In this document: positions 1 through 11,094 of the stretch, one piece after another
Numbering within the stretch: the first letter of the stretch is position 1
How the letters are laid out: each line of letters opens with the position of its first letter
NCBI GenBank assembly: GCA_030620095.1
Contig: JAUTXW010000064.1
Coordinates: 504,501-568,500 of the forward strand
DNA from: Kuschelorhynchus macadamiae
Taxonomy: Eukaryota > Arthropoda > Insecta > Coleoptera > Curculionidae
DNA: 64,000 nucleotides
Direction: 5' to 3'
The notes under the pieces: model-generated
What the model saw: only the letters and a program-made list of their open reading frames with translations
Databases searched by the model: none
Told to the model about the DNA's origin: nothing
Translations under genes and position numbers: made by a program

Positions 1-3000
1 TACTATAATAAAACAGCCAAAACTTACCAAAATATGAGGAACTACCCTGGAAACACTGTACATATATTACTATGTAACAGGAATTGGCTACACGTTATAA
101 AAGTTTGTTCTTTCTCATAGGAATTTTGCGTTCCTTTGGTAGATCTGAATTAATGTGCATCTATATAATCTATTAATCTCAAGCAATTAATTTTAATGTA
201 ATGTTCAGAGTATTATACTTTAAATAACAGGTTAAAAAAATCATCAAGAGGTACAAGCAAAGGAAAATGCAAACTTCTCAAGCTTTTTTCGAGTAATCAT
301 GTATTATTTTAAAAATAAATCCGTGTGAGAAATAATATCTGTTGAATCTATATAATAGCTTTTACCCTTATACCAACTACCATGTTCATTGAAAGTTTGA
401 AAGTAATTTCTCCAAGATTAGACAAATTATAGGTGTTTGATATGAATCAAACTTATATTTTCCATAGTGCGTCGTCTGAGTCCTCCTTAAGACTAATATT
501 TTTTCTTCGCACTGGCAACTTCATTTTTTGGGAAAATTCGATTTAATATCAAAAATTGCGGATTCCATGGAAACGGTTGACATTTTTTTTTATTTTGTAT
601 TGTATGGAAGATATAGAGAATGTATCGTAAAATCTAAAAACTCAAAAATATACAGCATTTTCCATTTGAAATTCTAAATTTACGCTCACTTCCCGTTTAG
701 CTGGAAGTCGAATTAAAATGTCTTATCAAATAATTGTGCGCTATATGAAACTATGTTCATTCTCCAAATTTGAAGTAAATATCTCAAATGGTAACGAAAT
801 GGCTGGTTAAGAAACGACTCTGTGTCATCCGGTATATAACTACGTACCTCCGAATATACGTCTTACAGTACTGCATGCACATAGATATTCTAAGCTCAAT
901 ACTATATATTTATTATTATATTTTGTAGTTTACAAAAGATGTTCTACGTAATGCTAAGAAGCATACACTTTAATATGTAAGGAACTCTGTAAGGAATTAT
1001 GTATTTGGTTACTCCGTAAAATGATTGATTATTAAATTGAGCACCATGAACTGTGATGACTGGCAAATTGCACATAACGCGTTGTTGTAGTCTGTTTAAA
1101 CGACCATATATAGAAATGTCATTTTCACGTTTAGTCTTTTAAACTACCACTACGTGTTGTGACAGTTTATTTCAAACAGTAAGTGTTTTGGGTGTTTGGA
1201 GGTAACATATATGTGCAAATTTTAAATATGACCAAGGTTTTGAAAACAATGTGTACCTTGACATTTCCTCTGTTACCGCATCAACTGCTCATGTCGACAT
1301 CTATGACATATATCGTATAAATGAAAGCCATTGGTATGTATGAGAAGGGGCAACGCGCATGCATGCATGGAAAGAATTTCAAATAAACCTTAAACGCGAA
1401 TTTTACAAATGATGCCCAACAAATAAAGATTTTGATATGACCAAAGCTTACATACTAGTTTGTAAACAAAATACATGTATCTAATATTAAGTGTAATGGC
1501 AACCATATATTTTTTTAGATTAAATAAACAGATACATTTCGGAGGGCCTACCGTACTTACCAGATATTAAAGGTTACGATTGAACTAAAAACTTTAAATG
1601 AACATATCTGCTTGCATACTTCGCTAGCTTCCACTATCAACATGGCGGATAACTGTGAAATTCACAACTCACAAGGCAATTAAACGACCCAATTTAACAT
1701 AAACCGTAAATTTTACCTCGAAAATCGCGAAACCGAAAATGTTAACGGAACATCGGTAAAAATGTGTATATGATCATATGGGAAATACAAACTGCTAATG
1801 ACTGCGGATCGGTGGCAAAGGGAACACACCTACTAAAACAAATGGCTATGGATATGACGATTTGGTCTTTATACTAAACACGGACCGTCAAAGAAAATCA
1901 AGGAGGAGTTGGCGACGCGAAGGGGGTGCAGGGGGTGTGCAATATTGATTATTCCAGATGTGTCTGCTGGTGCTTGCTGGCTGTGTACGGAAGGGCGTTG
2001 GTAAATTTTCCCTTCCATTTTATAGACCAGGTTATTTATTATCGAGAAAGTGCGTTTAATTCGATACCTCACATTTTTTCAAAGTAGGTTAGATTATATG
2101 ATAATTTGGATTGTAATGAACTCGGCAATTAATATTTCCAGTTTTGTAACACTAACACTAGTTCAAATCGAATCGTAGATTAAGAGATCATCAAAGGTAC
2201 CAAGATAGTTTATGATCTCATTTAGTTTATCTATTATCAATACTTTTTCAGCGAAAAATGCAGTGTCTTCCTCAGTGAAAAAAACCAACTAAATAAAATT
2301 AAATATGATGGGAAAGAAGAAACTTACGATAAATCTACTTGGCAACAGGTTTGATATTGTTGGTGAACAAGGAGGTATTTGCACTCAACTTATTTTGTTG
2401 AACCACTATATTTTGCTTTATAACAACAGAATTAACAGCGTCTGAGTTGGCAATTATTTGTACCCGTTTCAGCAACTATTTATAGCATAAATGCGTGTTT
2501 TTTCCTTTTGTTTCGAGACCAGAGGCGGATTTTAAAAATAGAGTATATCGGATTTGGATAATCTCCTGAATTCTGTTGTATTACCAAGACCTCAGCTCTG
2601 AAAATCATGGCTGGAATAATTGTTGAGAGCAAATATGCAGTAAAATGTTAATTGCTTAGTTTCAGTAGTTTTTTTCAGTACATGGAATAATAATATACGC
2701 ATACAAACACTCCTTTCACTTTTTCTCTCTTCAAAACACATGACAGGCATCTAAATGATCGCTGAAACAAAACTACACGATGGAATCTATACAAATATAT
2801 GAACGCTACCCTACATAAGTTCGTAAGACACTAATATACGTATATAAGTTGGCAATATCACTCTGAAAGTTCATTAATCCGACGATTACTTGCAATTCTT
2901 TAATCATATTATCTGTTTTAAGCAGCGCGGATGATGGCTAGTACTTGGCCTGTGGCCGGGTCGCTAATGCCAAGGTAGTAGCTGTTGTAGTAATACAATA

Positions 3001-4501
3001 ACGATAGTAGCAGCATTACAGCATCGCTTAATACGTACCGTGAAATACATACCTGGGTTATGTGACATAATTTAGAATACCTAACAAATGTTATATAAGT
3101 TGGTGAAGAGGCTATTAAGGTAACCACGATATCACTGTGCCAGTACAATTTATGCTTATGGCCATCCTGGTCTATCCAAACACAAAAATCAATATCCCAA
3201 AAAAAATCCATTATGGTGAAAATATTGCCTAAACCCTACTAAAAAAAACTTCTTCAGAGGTTTCTATTGGGGAAAACTTATACTGGAATTATAAATTCCG
3301 ATATATACAGGGTGTTTCATAACGATACGCTGATATTTACGAGTGCGATTCTTTGACCCATTTTAAGAAACAAAAAAACTGCATAAGAATTAATGTTCTA
3401 AACGTCTTAACTTTTGAACTACATGATGTTGAAATTTAAAAAACTTCCTTTTTCAAAATATTAATACCATCGAAGATAATTTTGTAAAAACTCGGTACCG
3501 ACATTATAACACTAGAAAGGGATTTTCTGATGTCAAACTTTTAATTTTAGATTCTACCAGCGGCGCTCGTGCGGGACTTGCACTGAATACTTTTGAAAAA
3601 ATGGGACGCCACTGCTTATTCTAGAAATAACAAATACATTTGAAAACCTACATCATTTTAGGGCAAAATATATTGAAATATATAATCTTTTTCGTCCAAC
3701 ACGGTTTTCGCGTAAAAATATAAAAACTATTCTTCTTCATAACCTTATTACGAAAACCAGTACTGGGTAATACAAATATATGCAGAAATAGAACTTGTAG
3801 AACTTAATCGAGAAAGTGTTTAATAGAGATCTTACCAAGTCCTGCGTAATTTTGTCTGCATTTTAATGAGTAACTGTCATGACTACTATGCCCCAACTAT
3901 TGATAATTGAGGTGCGCAGTTTTCAGGCCCTAATAAACGACGATTAATTAGCCGGTCAAGACCGATTGGAAATAGTGGAATATTTGTCCAGCGCAGAAAA
4001 CATGAATATTTAGCTTACTATAGAGTTATAAGTAATAATTATGATTACTTTTTGTTATTTCTATAAATAATACTGACTTGTGTTTAAATAGTTGCAAGGT
4101 CCAATTGACAGAATCCCATTATGTCCGGAACGAATGTCGTTCTGCCGCGGATCCCGCGAGATTTAGACGCGATGTTATGTATTATGTGTGTGTGTGTTTC
4201 GGGTTTCGGTCGACCTTTAGTAGTCGGTTTTGCGAGAGCGCGTTTTGAATCTCTTCACTGTTTGAAACTGTTAGGATAATGCAGACTGCACTCATGTCCG
4301 AAAATATAATCGGATATAAGAAGAGCAACTTATCTGGTACTAAAATAGTATGGCATACGCAATAAGACATTTACGAAAAAGTACAAAATATGAAAAAAAA
4401 AAAATAAAATACGGTATGCAGTAAAAATTTTCATCATTACTAGTTAATTTGTGTACAGGGTTTGATCTGAGTAGAAGAGTTGGAAAAATAGATATTTCTC
4501 C
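1..4501. other. AT-rich stretch without a recognisable gene
   Basis: I see no conserved coding domain in this stretch. Open frames are short and many begin at TTG or GTG. Two slightly GC-richer patches stand out, near 1890-2030 and 2920-2985; the second could be a small terminal exon on the minus strand and is listed separately. A short (TG)n run lies near 4184-4198. An insect-repeat-like end motif, ACAGGGTGTTTC, occurs near 3308. Confidence 0.5.
2918..2981 (-). other. Possible small terminal exon, unrecognised
   Basis: On the minus strand a GC-richer stretch of about 64 bases stays open to a TAA at 2918-2920. It encodes roughly YYLGISDPATGQVLAIIRAA. An AG at 2982-2983 follows a moderately pyrimidine-containing run and could be a splice acceptor. 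The base composition differs from the AT-rich flanks. I do not recognise the peptide and there is no partner exon in sight, so this is inference from composition and one possible splice site. It could equally be chance or an old repeat. Confidence 0.15.
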
Positions 4502-4628
4502 ATTATTATCAGTGGCGGCTCGTGGTCAATAACAAATTTAAAAATAGGCATACTTAAAATAAAAATAAATATCTTATCTTTAAATTTAGCTTTAAATCCT
4601 CTTGAAGTTCAGGTCTACTCTTCGTTCT

Positions 4629-5315
4629 TTAGTATTGGAAAAATGCCGAATGACACGTTCGTAAAAATTGCACGTACATTCCTTTTATAAACGATTTCCC
4701 GATACTTAACATTGCTAAAGCGGATAGTCTATCTTGTCCCATCTCCTCAACAAAATGTATAAGCCCTCAAAAAACCCCTGGATTTTCACACAAAGCCGCT
4801 TCATCATGGCCACGTAGTGCCAGCTCGAATGCCCCACAAAATTTCACACAATTTATAATTTTGTTTAAAATATAACGATTTTTGGATGCATTTTCATTAA
4901 AATCTCTAAGGGATTTTCTATAACCTGTGTCTAGCTGAGTGCGAATATCAACACTTCCGACCGTAGCATAGTTCACCGACCATTTCATGTGATCTGCAGA
5001 AAACGCATGTTTTTTTATTTTTTCTTTTAAGTGTTTTAAGTCTTTAACACCGGTTTTGCACCATAATGAGTCCGACGAGTCCTTAGAAAACAACAAACAA
5101 ACATAACAGTAAAATGAGTTAGAGACTTCACAACCACATGTCCAGTTAGCTAAATCGTACATACTTTAGCGAAAGTTTCGATGAACCTCTTTACTTTTGT
5201 CTTTACTAGTTTTTCGTTCTGGCAAATTGCGACTACTTAACTTGAATTCGGTTATTTTCTCAAAATTAAGTTCGTTAGCACTCTTTAGTTGTTTAATTTT
5301 TTGCAGTACCGACAT
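4629..5315 (-). pseudogene. hAT transposase N-terminal fragment (ZMYM1/DUF4371-like), with stops
   Basis: A single minus-strand frame runs from an ATG at 5315 to a TAA at 4629-4631 (229 codons). It is interrupted by a TAA at codon 50 and a TGA at 4767-4769. The stretch NWTCGCEVSNSFYCYVCLLF (after 5162) resembles the TTF-type zinc-finger region of ZMYM1-like hAT proteins, where W, C and the CxxCLLF motif are typical. Further on, FCGAFELALRGHDE is a signature of the DUF4371 region. After the second stop the frame still reads GLIHFVEEMGQD, which continues the family pattern, so the stops are decay inside one ancestral frame. The usual protein is over 600 residues; the DDE core and C-terminal dimerisation domain are absent. 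It lies inside the 4510-5965 element, whose ends may still be moved by an intact relative. Confidence 0.8.
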
Positions 5316-5441
5316 TTTATATCATCTACATTCACAACTCAAATATAGACCACCTTGAAATGGGTTATTTTTGCAAAATTAAGTTCGTAAGCACTTTTTA
5401 GTTGTTTATTTTTTTTGCACTAGTCACTACCAACATTTTAT
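5246..5441 (-). repeat. Direct duplication of the transposase start region (about 121-bp offset)
   Basis: The segment around the transposase ATG (5246-5320) is repeated about 121 bp further out (5367-5441), with shared blocks such as CAAAATTAAGTTCGT and TAGTTGTTTA. The outer copy reads ATGTTGGTA instead of ATGTCGGTA and its frame closes soon after. This is a tandem duplication within the element and not a second gene. Confidence 0.65.
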
Positions 5442-5974
5442 TTCCTGTTTTTATCCAACTCACACAAGGATCATAAAAATAAAAAAATATATATTACAAA
5501 AAACTATATATAAATATCAATTTTTATCGATTAAAAACGTCCGAAACAATATCGAGTTAGAATATCGACCGCGCGACCTCTAAACAATTGAACTTCCGCA
5601 TGCCGACGTGATGCCACGACCGATAGATCGAATTATGAGAAGATTTCATATTCCATTTGCTATCACATTCGGCTGCCGCTCGGTAGCTGTAAAATCGTCG
5701 GGTACTTTCATCAAGCTTCAAGGTAATCAGGGCAATTCAGACTGCCCACCCTAGCTTAGTATAGCGTATTTTATTATGCCTAAGGAACGCAACGACACCA
5801 TTCGAGCCGCCGCGCGCGGCTAATAGTGTAGCGTATTTAACTCTTCCCAAGGTTCGCGTTTTATTACAATTATTAGGAGCGACGGTCAAACGAATAATTT
5901 ATTTTTTAAAATATTTTTGGGGGTTATTGACCACCACAGGTTCCAGTGTTAAGACTCCGCCACTGATTATTATA

Positions 5975-6442
5975 ACTAAATTTGTGTACCTACAGATCAC
6001 AAAATAAGGGGTTAAAATAAACTTACCAATTTTGAAATGGATAGTGATTTAGTAAATTAGATAGAACGTTGTATTTCAAACTAGTAAGCAACCAAAGTGC
6101 AGTATCATAAATGGTTTTTGGACTTTATTTAACATTAAATTTTTTCCAACAGTTTTCTATAATTCCGGCGCATTAATGTAATGCTGGGGATAATTATTTA
6201 AAGCTTTTAGGTATCCCAAAAATAAGCACGTATAAGTGATTGTAATAATGCCACATCCACAACTTTATTTGCATTGAAGCAAGCAATAAAATATTTTTTC
6301 CATAGTTAAAAAAATCATTGATTTCGCAATTTTTGCAACCATCGGATACATTGGAAATGATAATAAGATAACGTAACCGTAACCCTATGAAACATTTGGA
6401 AGTGGCAGTACTTAATGCGTATTTATATGTAATAAATAGTAA
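5975..6442. other. AT-rich spacer between two hAT-derived sequences
   Basis: I see no coding potential or recognisable repeat between the hAT end and the palindromic MITE. Confidence 0.5.
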
Positions 6443-6594
6443 CAGCCGGCTGCAAAAAACTTAATTGCTATTTAGAATATTTAACCGAGCTTTTGGATTT
6501 TGACAAGCTATTTATAGAAATCTAGGAACTCGCTGTCAAATTTGACACTCCGTTAAACATTCTAAACTTTAATTGAGTTTTCTGCAACTGCCCG
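6443..6594 (+). mobile_element. Palindromic MITE, copy 1 of 3
   Basis: About 152 bp with imperfect inverted ends of about 40 bp. The left end reads CAGCCGGCTGCAAAAAACTT. The right end, read inward, is GGGCAGTTGCAGAAAACTC. Both continue with AATT then TTTAGAATRTTTAAC. The middle carries the conserved block AACTCGCTGTCAAATT. Diverged copies of the same size lie at 38980-39130 (inverted) and 55018-55172. No coding capacity. The superfamily is uncertain because no clean target duplication is seen at this copy. Confidence 0.7.
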
Positions 6595-6596
6595 TT

Positions 6597-7090
6597 AGTC
6601 AGCTAGATAAAAGATTTACTGCGTTTAAAACAATTTATTCAACATTTTCTAAATCCTCAGTCAAATTAAATGACTCAGAAATTTTGGAAAAAGCTCAGTT
6701 ATTAGTGGAGCAATATTCAAATGATTTAACTTATCAACTAGCAACTAAGCTAATTCAAATAAAATCACCAACAACATTAAAAACCTTAATACAACTGGTG
6801 AATTCTCAAACTATATTTGCGAAAAAAATGGATTATTGTTTAATAGTATATTAGAACTGTGTTCTGCATTCCAATAATTTCTTGTCGTTTCTGTAACCTC
6901 AGCTCAATCGGAAAGATCATTTTTAAAGTTGAAATTGATTAAAAATGTCTTTAGGTCGACCAGGACCCAATGTCATCTTAGGTCTCTTGCTCTTATCGGA
7001 ATAGAGCACGAAAGGGCTAGATAAGTAAATATTGACGAACTAGTTGATAAGACTTTATCTAGTCGATACAAAAATAAAAAAAAGTTTAGT
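6597..7090 (+). pseudogene. hAT transposase C-terminal (dimerisation) region, broken
   Basis: Directly after the MITE the plus strand encodes a K/L-rich segment (VSQLDKRFTAFKTIYSTFSK onward) that fits the region ahead of the hAT C-terminal domain. After a stop near 6852 and a short degenerate stretch, another frame gives AQSERSFLKLKLIKNVFRST followed by LRSLALIGIEHERAR. This is the classic hAT dimerisation signature: SERSFSxLKxIKNxLRST, then LSxLALLSIEHE. An in-frame stop follows HERAR. The frame is on the opposite strand to the 4510-5965 remnant and the terminal sequence differs, so it is a separate element. Only the last 150 or so residues of a protein usually over 600 long remain. The identification by the C-terminal motif is strong; the exact subfamily is inferred. 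Confidence 0.8.
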
Positions 7091-7094
7091 CTAT

Positions 7095-7422
7095 CGCCAA
7101 AGAAAACGATTCTTGTACTGTTTGTTTTTTATTATTTTTTAGTTTTGCTTGAACCACAGTATTGTTATTATTTTTAAAAATTTAGTTAATTTTTGTGTTT
7201 ATTAGTTTACCTATACCTATTAATCTCAAAATGTATATCGTTCGTTTCTTTTTTTTTATTTTGTATTTATTTTTTTTACTAGTTATTTTTTATTTTATGT
7301 TATGGTTTTTGTTAATAAATTTATGACGTTTTTCGTTTACTTATTTTTTTGGAGAAATTATGCAGGGGGGCCCAAGAAAAGTCTTGAGTCCCCCCCCCCC
7401 CTAAAAACTCACCACGCCACTG
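7095..7422 (+). mobile_element. 3' end of second hAT element with terminal repeat
   Basis: The T-rich tail after the transposase remnant ends in CACCACGCCACTG at 7422. Read inward this is CAGTGGCGTGGTGAGTTTTT, a typical hAT terminal repeat. A run of 12 C lies at 7390-7401, just inside it. I could not find the matching 5' end; the MITE at 6443-6594 sits where the upstream transposase should be, so the element is truncated. Confidence 0.6.
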
Positions 7423-7424
7423 GA

Positions 7425-8395
7425 GACACGCTGGTTCCTTTGTATACAAATCTGAAACCGTGGAATAAGTTTAGATGAGTTCTTTCCAAATTCTGCACAC
7501 CCGATAATTCCGATGTTACGTATCAGTGGCGTATACAGATATTGCTTATGGGGTTGTTTTTCTAAACTTTAACACTCTAGGAGCAAGGAGACGATGGAAA
7601 TTTTAACAACCAAAAAGAAAGATCATTCCTTTATTTTATTTATAAGTAAACCTGGCTCTGGGTGGAGGTTTAACCGCCATCCCCCAATCATTTGATAGCT
7701 TAACTTATCAAATAAAAAAATCATATGAAAGAACTTTAAACTTTAGGGAACTTAGCTATACCTGCTGAATTTGTGCGGCGAGTTGGTAAAAAATACATAT
7801 CTTAAATTTTTTTAGTATGTTCAAATGATGCTTATCCACGAACGGTTCACTCATAATATCTGGAATTACACTAATTGGGCAAATGTTTGGCAAGCTTGAT
7901 CGTAGATGCTAGTCTAATAAGACCACATTTTATAGCATTTATAAAAATGTATAATAAGCACTAATAAAATAAGTAAAAACGGTGGATGCGCCTGTGATGG
8001 TACTCGAATAATGAAAACATATTTAAACATCGAAGGATAATTACATTTGTAGATTACACATATTTATACGCGTCTATTTTTAGAGCTTTAAAAATACTCA
8101 CCACTGACATCAATTCAACTGAGAATCATTGAAAGTGAAAGATTTTCAATGTTAAAATGCAAGCGTGAAGCTCTTGATGTATTAAATTTTGTTTTTAATA
8201 ACAAACAACCAAGTCAAAGAAACTAAGATGCATTAAACAACAAAAATATCACATAGCAACAGATCTACGTGTATTATTACAAGTTATTTTTAATTATCAT
8301 ATATTTATTACTTCTTATTCCATTATCATTATTTTTATCTATATCCTACTATACTTTTTTAGATGAGCAGATCACGAAGGCCTAAGGTCTAAGTA
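7425..8395. other. No gene seen; one orphan hAT-like end
   Basis: A lone CAGTGGCGTATACAG at 7524 looks like another hAT terminal repeat, but I found no partner. Otherwise only AT-rich sequence without conserved reading frames. Confidence 0.4.
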
Positions 8396-8399
8396 CCAA

Positions 8400-8770
8400 G
8401 TATCATGGCTGTTTTAAGTGAAGAGAGGAAAAGTTTATTGATGAGGGATTTAAAGAATTGCAAGATTAAGGGAAGAGGGAAAGACCTTTGCTGGTAACAC
8501 ATTCCTAATCGGGACACTCTAGAAAAAAAGCACCGAACAAAGAGGGATATCCTTGGTCTTTGCAATTGGACGGCAGGAATGACTAGGGTATAATGAATTA
8601 GATTTTATCAGAACAGAATTTGTAACAGACAGACTGCATAAAGTTCGAAGATGCGATGTTTGAATCATCAATATAGCCCTTCTTTGGATTTAGTCAAGGA
8701 TGTTAGGGATTGAAAGCTGCTCCCCGTATATGTGAGAAATACTCATGGCTGGATCTGATTTGTGAATTGA
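8400..8770 (-). pseudogene. LINE reverse transcriptase ORF, C-terminal tail fragment
   Basis: Read on the minus strand, two motifs typical of the extreme C-terminus of Jockey/CR1-like ORF2 proteins can be followed in decayed frames. The first is an IQRRAI segment (about 8640-8700), where homologues read (V/I)QRRAxRLI. The second, nearer 8420-8520, is FFLECPD followed by SLFPLILQFFKSLINKLFL, matching the FPRTSRLWNSLPxxVFPxxYNLQxFKxxxxxxL pattern. Internal stops are frequent. No RT catalytic motifs remain. It abuts fragments of similar LINEs on both strands, suggesting repeated insertion and rearrangement. Confidence 0.6.
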
Positions 8771-9179
8771 AAAGGGTATACAATTTCGCAGAACAAAACA
8801 ATTTTCGAAATCGGAAACCCAATTTCTTCGCGGCTGCTTGATGTAATCATCCTGCCGAAAAGGGATACCAACTAGGGTAAAAAAATCTATGGCTTCAAGT
8901 ATTTGATTATTCGTTTAAATATTGTGTGTATTGGGAGGTAATGTGAGATAGTAAAGATGATTGTGCCTCATTGAGGTCATTAAACTGAACAAGGTTCCTT
9001 GCTCCCCATGCTACGATTTTACGGATGCTCCCTATTAGGCATAAATATGTGTATATAATATGGCAAAGCCGGTACTGATGATAGGTGAAAATTAACAGGA
9101 GAGAATAAAGAAACCAAATAAGCCGTAAAAATGCAACCAATCACCTTTGCTTTCTTGGATTAGAACTTTCTCGATCAAT

Positions 9180-10500
9180 CTACCCAAACGGTGGCGTTTG
9201 GGCCTACGTTCGTAGTAATATATCCTGTGCAAGACTTCCCAATCTTGAATCGAACAGATCCGATATCCTGTAGTTTAAAGTAGCCCTAACACTACTACCA
9301 AATTTATTTGAATGTCCAGACAATTCCTTCAACGAGCTCTTCGACTTTCCTTGTGCTAAAGTGATTCCCTAATGTCTGGATTCCCTCAGTAGGAAATCAT
9401 TATCCCTGGATACTTTAACGTTCATAGTAAAGAATGGTAGGGGTTTTCTAAAACCGATCCCCCCAGGAAGAGCAGCAGAGGCCTTTGCAATCAGCCAATC
9501 TCTTACTAATCTCATTACAGAACCTACCTACTTCCCACGCATAGTCACACATAGTCAAAACCTACTGAACCTCTCTCTCACCACTCACCTAAAGCCTTAT
9601 CAGTTTTCCATTTCCGCACCCCTGGGTTCCTCTGACCACCCTATAATTACTGTATCCAGTCCAATACGACAGGAAGTTGTAGAATCCATGCCACCTCGTA
9701 TTATTGGGCACTATAATTCCGCTGTTTGGGATGGGTTGCGTAATTAGTCCGATTAGACATAGAAAACTTTATACTGCATTCTATTAAGACTTTAAAATTG
9801 TGCCATGATGCTAGATCTGAGAAAATTCGTACTCATAACAATTTCCTTAAGAACCCTACCTCGGAAAACAGGCTGAAAACAATGCACGAAATCATTACAA
9901 TCGCATAATTTTCGAAATCAAAAATGCAGTAAACACACGCATAAAAGCAAATTTCTGGTACGCCAAACTGGTAGTCACTCCTTTTTGGTCACTTGCCAAA
10001 AATATTAATCAAAACTTCTGCGAAACCTCCTTTCTAGCCTTAACTTCTGGTGCTGAAATAGTCTCCATGTCTAAAGCAAAAACTAAGCATTTTGCTAAAC
10101 AATTAGACGCAAATTCTATTTACGTCCTTTACCGCCCAACTGCAAAGACCAAAAAAGTAGAGAGACCGCCAGAACTACTTAAGGAACTTTTGCAGCAGTT
10201 TTTATTAATGTTTTTGGCAAGCGTCCAAAAGAATTGGCTACCATTTTGGCAACAAAGAACTTTGCCTCTTATCCGACTGATTGTAATGATTTCGTGCCTT
10301 GTCTTTAGTAAATTGGAAGGAAATTGTTTTGAGTACGGATTTTTTTCTAGTCAGTCATTGTCGCATTTTGAGAACCAATGTTTATTGTAGTATGTTCGAA
10401 GTCTTAATAGAATAGGATATAAAGGTTTCTATACCTAATTGGATAACATCAGAGATATCCGAAGCATCGGTGGAAAAGTGACAAACATAATTCCAAAGAA
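9180..10500 (+). pseudogene. LINE ORF2 fragment: AP endonuclease domain into start of RT region
   Basis: Broken plus-strand frames reproduce the second half of an AP-like endonuclease (EEP fold). Near 9405 there is GYFNVHSKEW (family GDFNVHxxxW), with the metal-binding D changed to Y. Then come TDPP, GRAAEAFAISQSL, PTYFPRIVTHSQNLLNLSLT, and APLGSSDHPIITVSS near 9625-9660, where SSDH is the catalytic Asp-His motif. After about 10060 the frame containing MSKAKTKHFAKQL (10067) corresponds to the linker before RT, where homologues read KAxxFAxxFAxNS. It then degenerates through frameshifts. The first endonuclease motifs and all RT catalytic motifs are missing. An inverted, diverged copy of the same domain lies at 10530-11090. 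Confidence 0.75.
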
Positions 10501-10529
10501 AGGAAGAGCTATAGAAATCCCGCAAACCA

Positions 10530-11090
10530 CCCCCATCAGCGGAATTATAGTGCAAAATAATACGACGTTCACTACAATGCCCTGTTGTATTGAAGAGTAA
10601 TTAGACCGTGGTCAGAGGAACGCAGGGGGGCGGAAACGGAATATTGGTAACCTGGGAGGGTTGTGACACAAAAACGCCCAATGGGTTTTAACTGTGTTTG
10701 ACGATGCGTTGGAAGTAGGACGCTTCTTTGATGAGGTTGGTTGATTGCAAAGGCCTTTGCTGCTCTACCTTAGACCCTAACCATTCTGTATTATAAACGT
10801 GAAAGTCTCGAAGGATAATGATTTCAGAGGGAGGGTATTCAGATTTTACGAAATCTACCTTAGTAGATAGAAAGTCGAAGAGCTCGATGAAGGGACTGTC
10901 TGATGAAGAGCAGTAGATGTAACAAATACACTTAATGGAAGTTTTAAGGACTAGTCTGAGCCGCTTGATATCGGATCAGTTCGATTTAAGATTGGGAACT
11001 CTTGTACAAGATAGATTACTGCGAACGTAAGCAAAAACACTACCATTCAGACGAAATGGTGGGAGTTCATAGCCATATGTCATACTTATA
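10530..11090 (-). pseudogene. Second LINE endonuclease-domain fragment, inverted relative to the first
   Basis: The minus strand of this stretch aligns by eye with 9190-9730 on the plus strand. It shares CACTATAATTCCGCTG, TTTCCGC near a SDH-like site, and a start region around TACGTTCGCAGTAATCTATC. The translation contains IIILRDFHVYNTEWLGS, equivalent to the GDFNVHxxxWLxS motif, and a decayed VPLTT where SSDH is expected. Divergence and different deletions show that this is an independent relative and not a recent inverted duplication of the same copy. No RT segment follows. Confidence 0.7.
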
Positions 11091-11094
11091 TTCA

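Larger units (their letters stand above)
4510..5965 (-). mobile_element. hAT-superfamily element, deletion derivative with intact ends and 8-bp target duplication
   Basis: The ends match as imperfect terminal inverted repeats. The left end starts CAGTGGCGG and continues with GTGGTCAATAAC a few bases in. The right end, read inward on the minus strand, starts CAGTGGCGG and reaches GTGGTCAATAAC after a 19-base spacer. ATTATTAT lies directly outside both ends (4502-4509 and 5966-5973). This is an exact 8-bp target duplication, the hallmark of hAT transposition. The element is 1456 bp and keeps only the N-terminal part of a transposase frame, on the minus strand. The catalytic core and dimerisation region are missing, so it is non-autonomous. 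The right-hand 350 bp (5560-5850) is CpG-rich and may have been its promoter and leader. Confidence 0.9.

Noticed and set aside
10067..10390. 107-codon plus-strand frame as an independent gene
   Set aside because: Its start matches the linker before the RT domain of the surrounding LINE fragment and its end is frameshifted noise.
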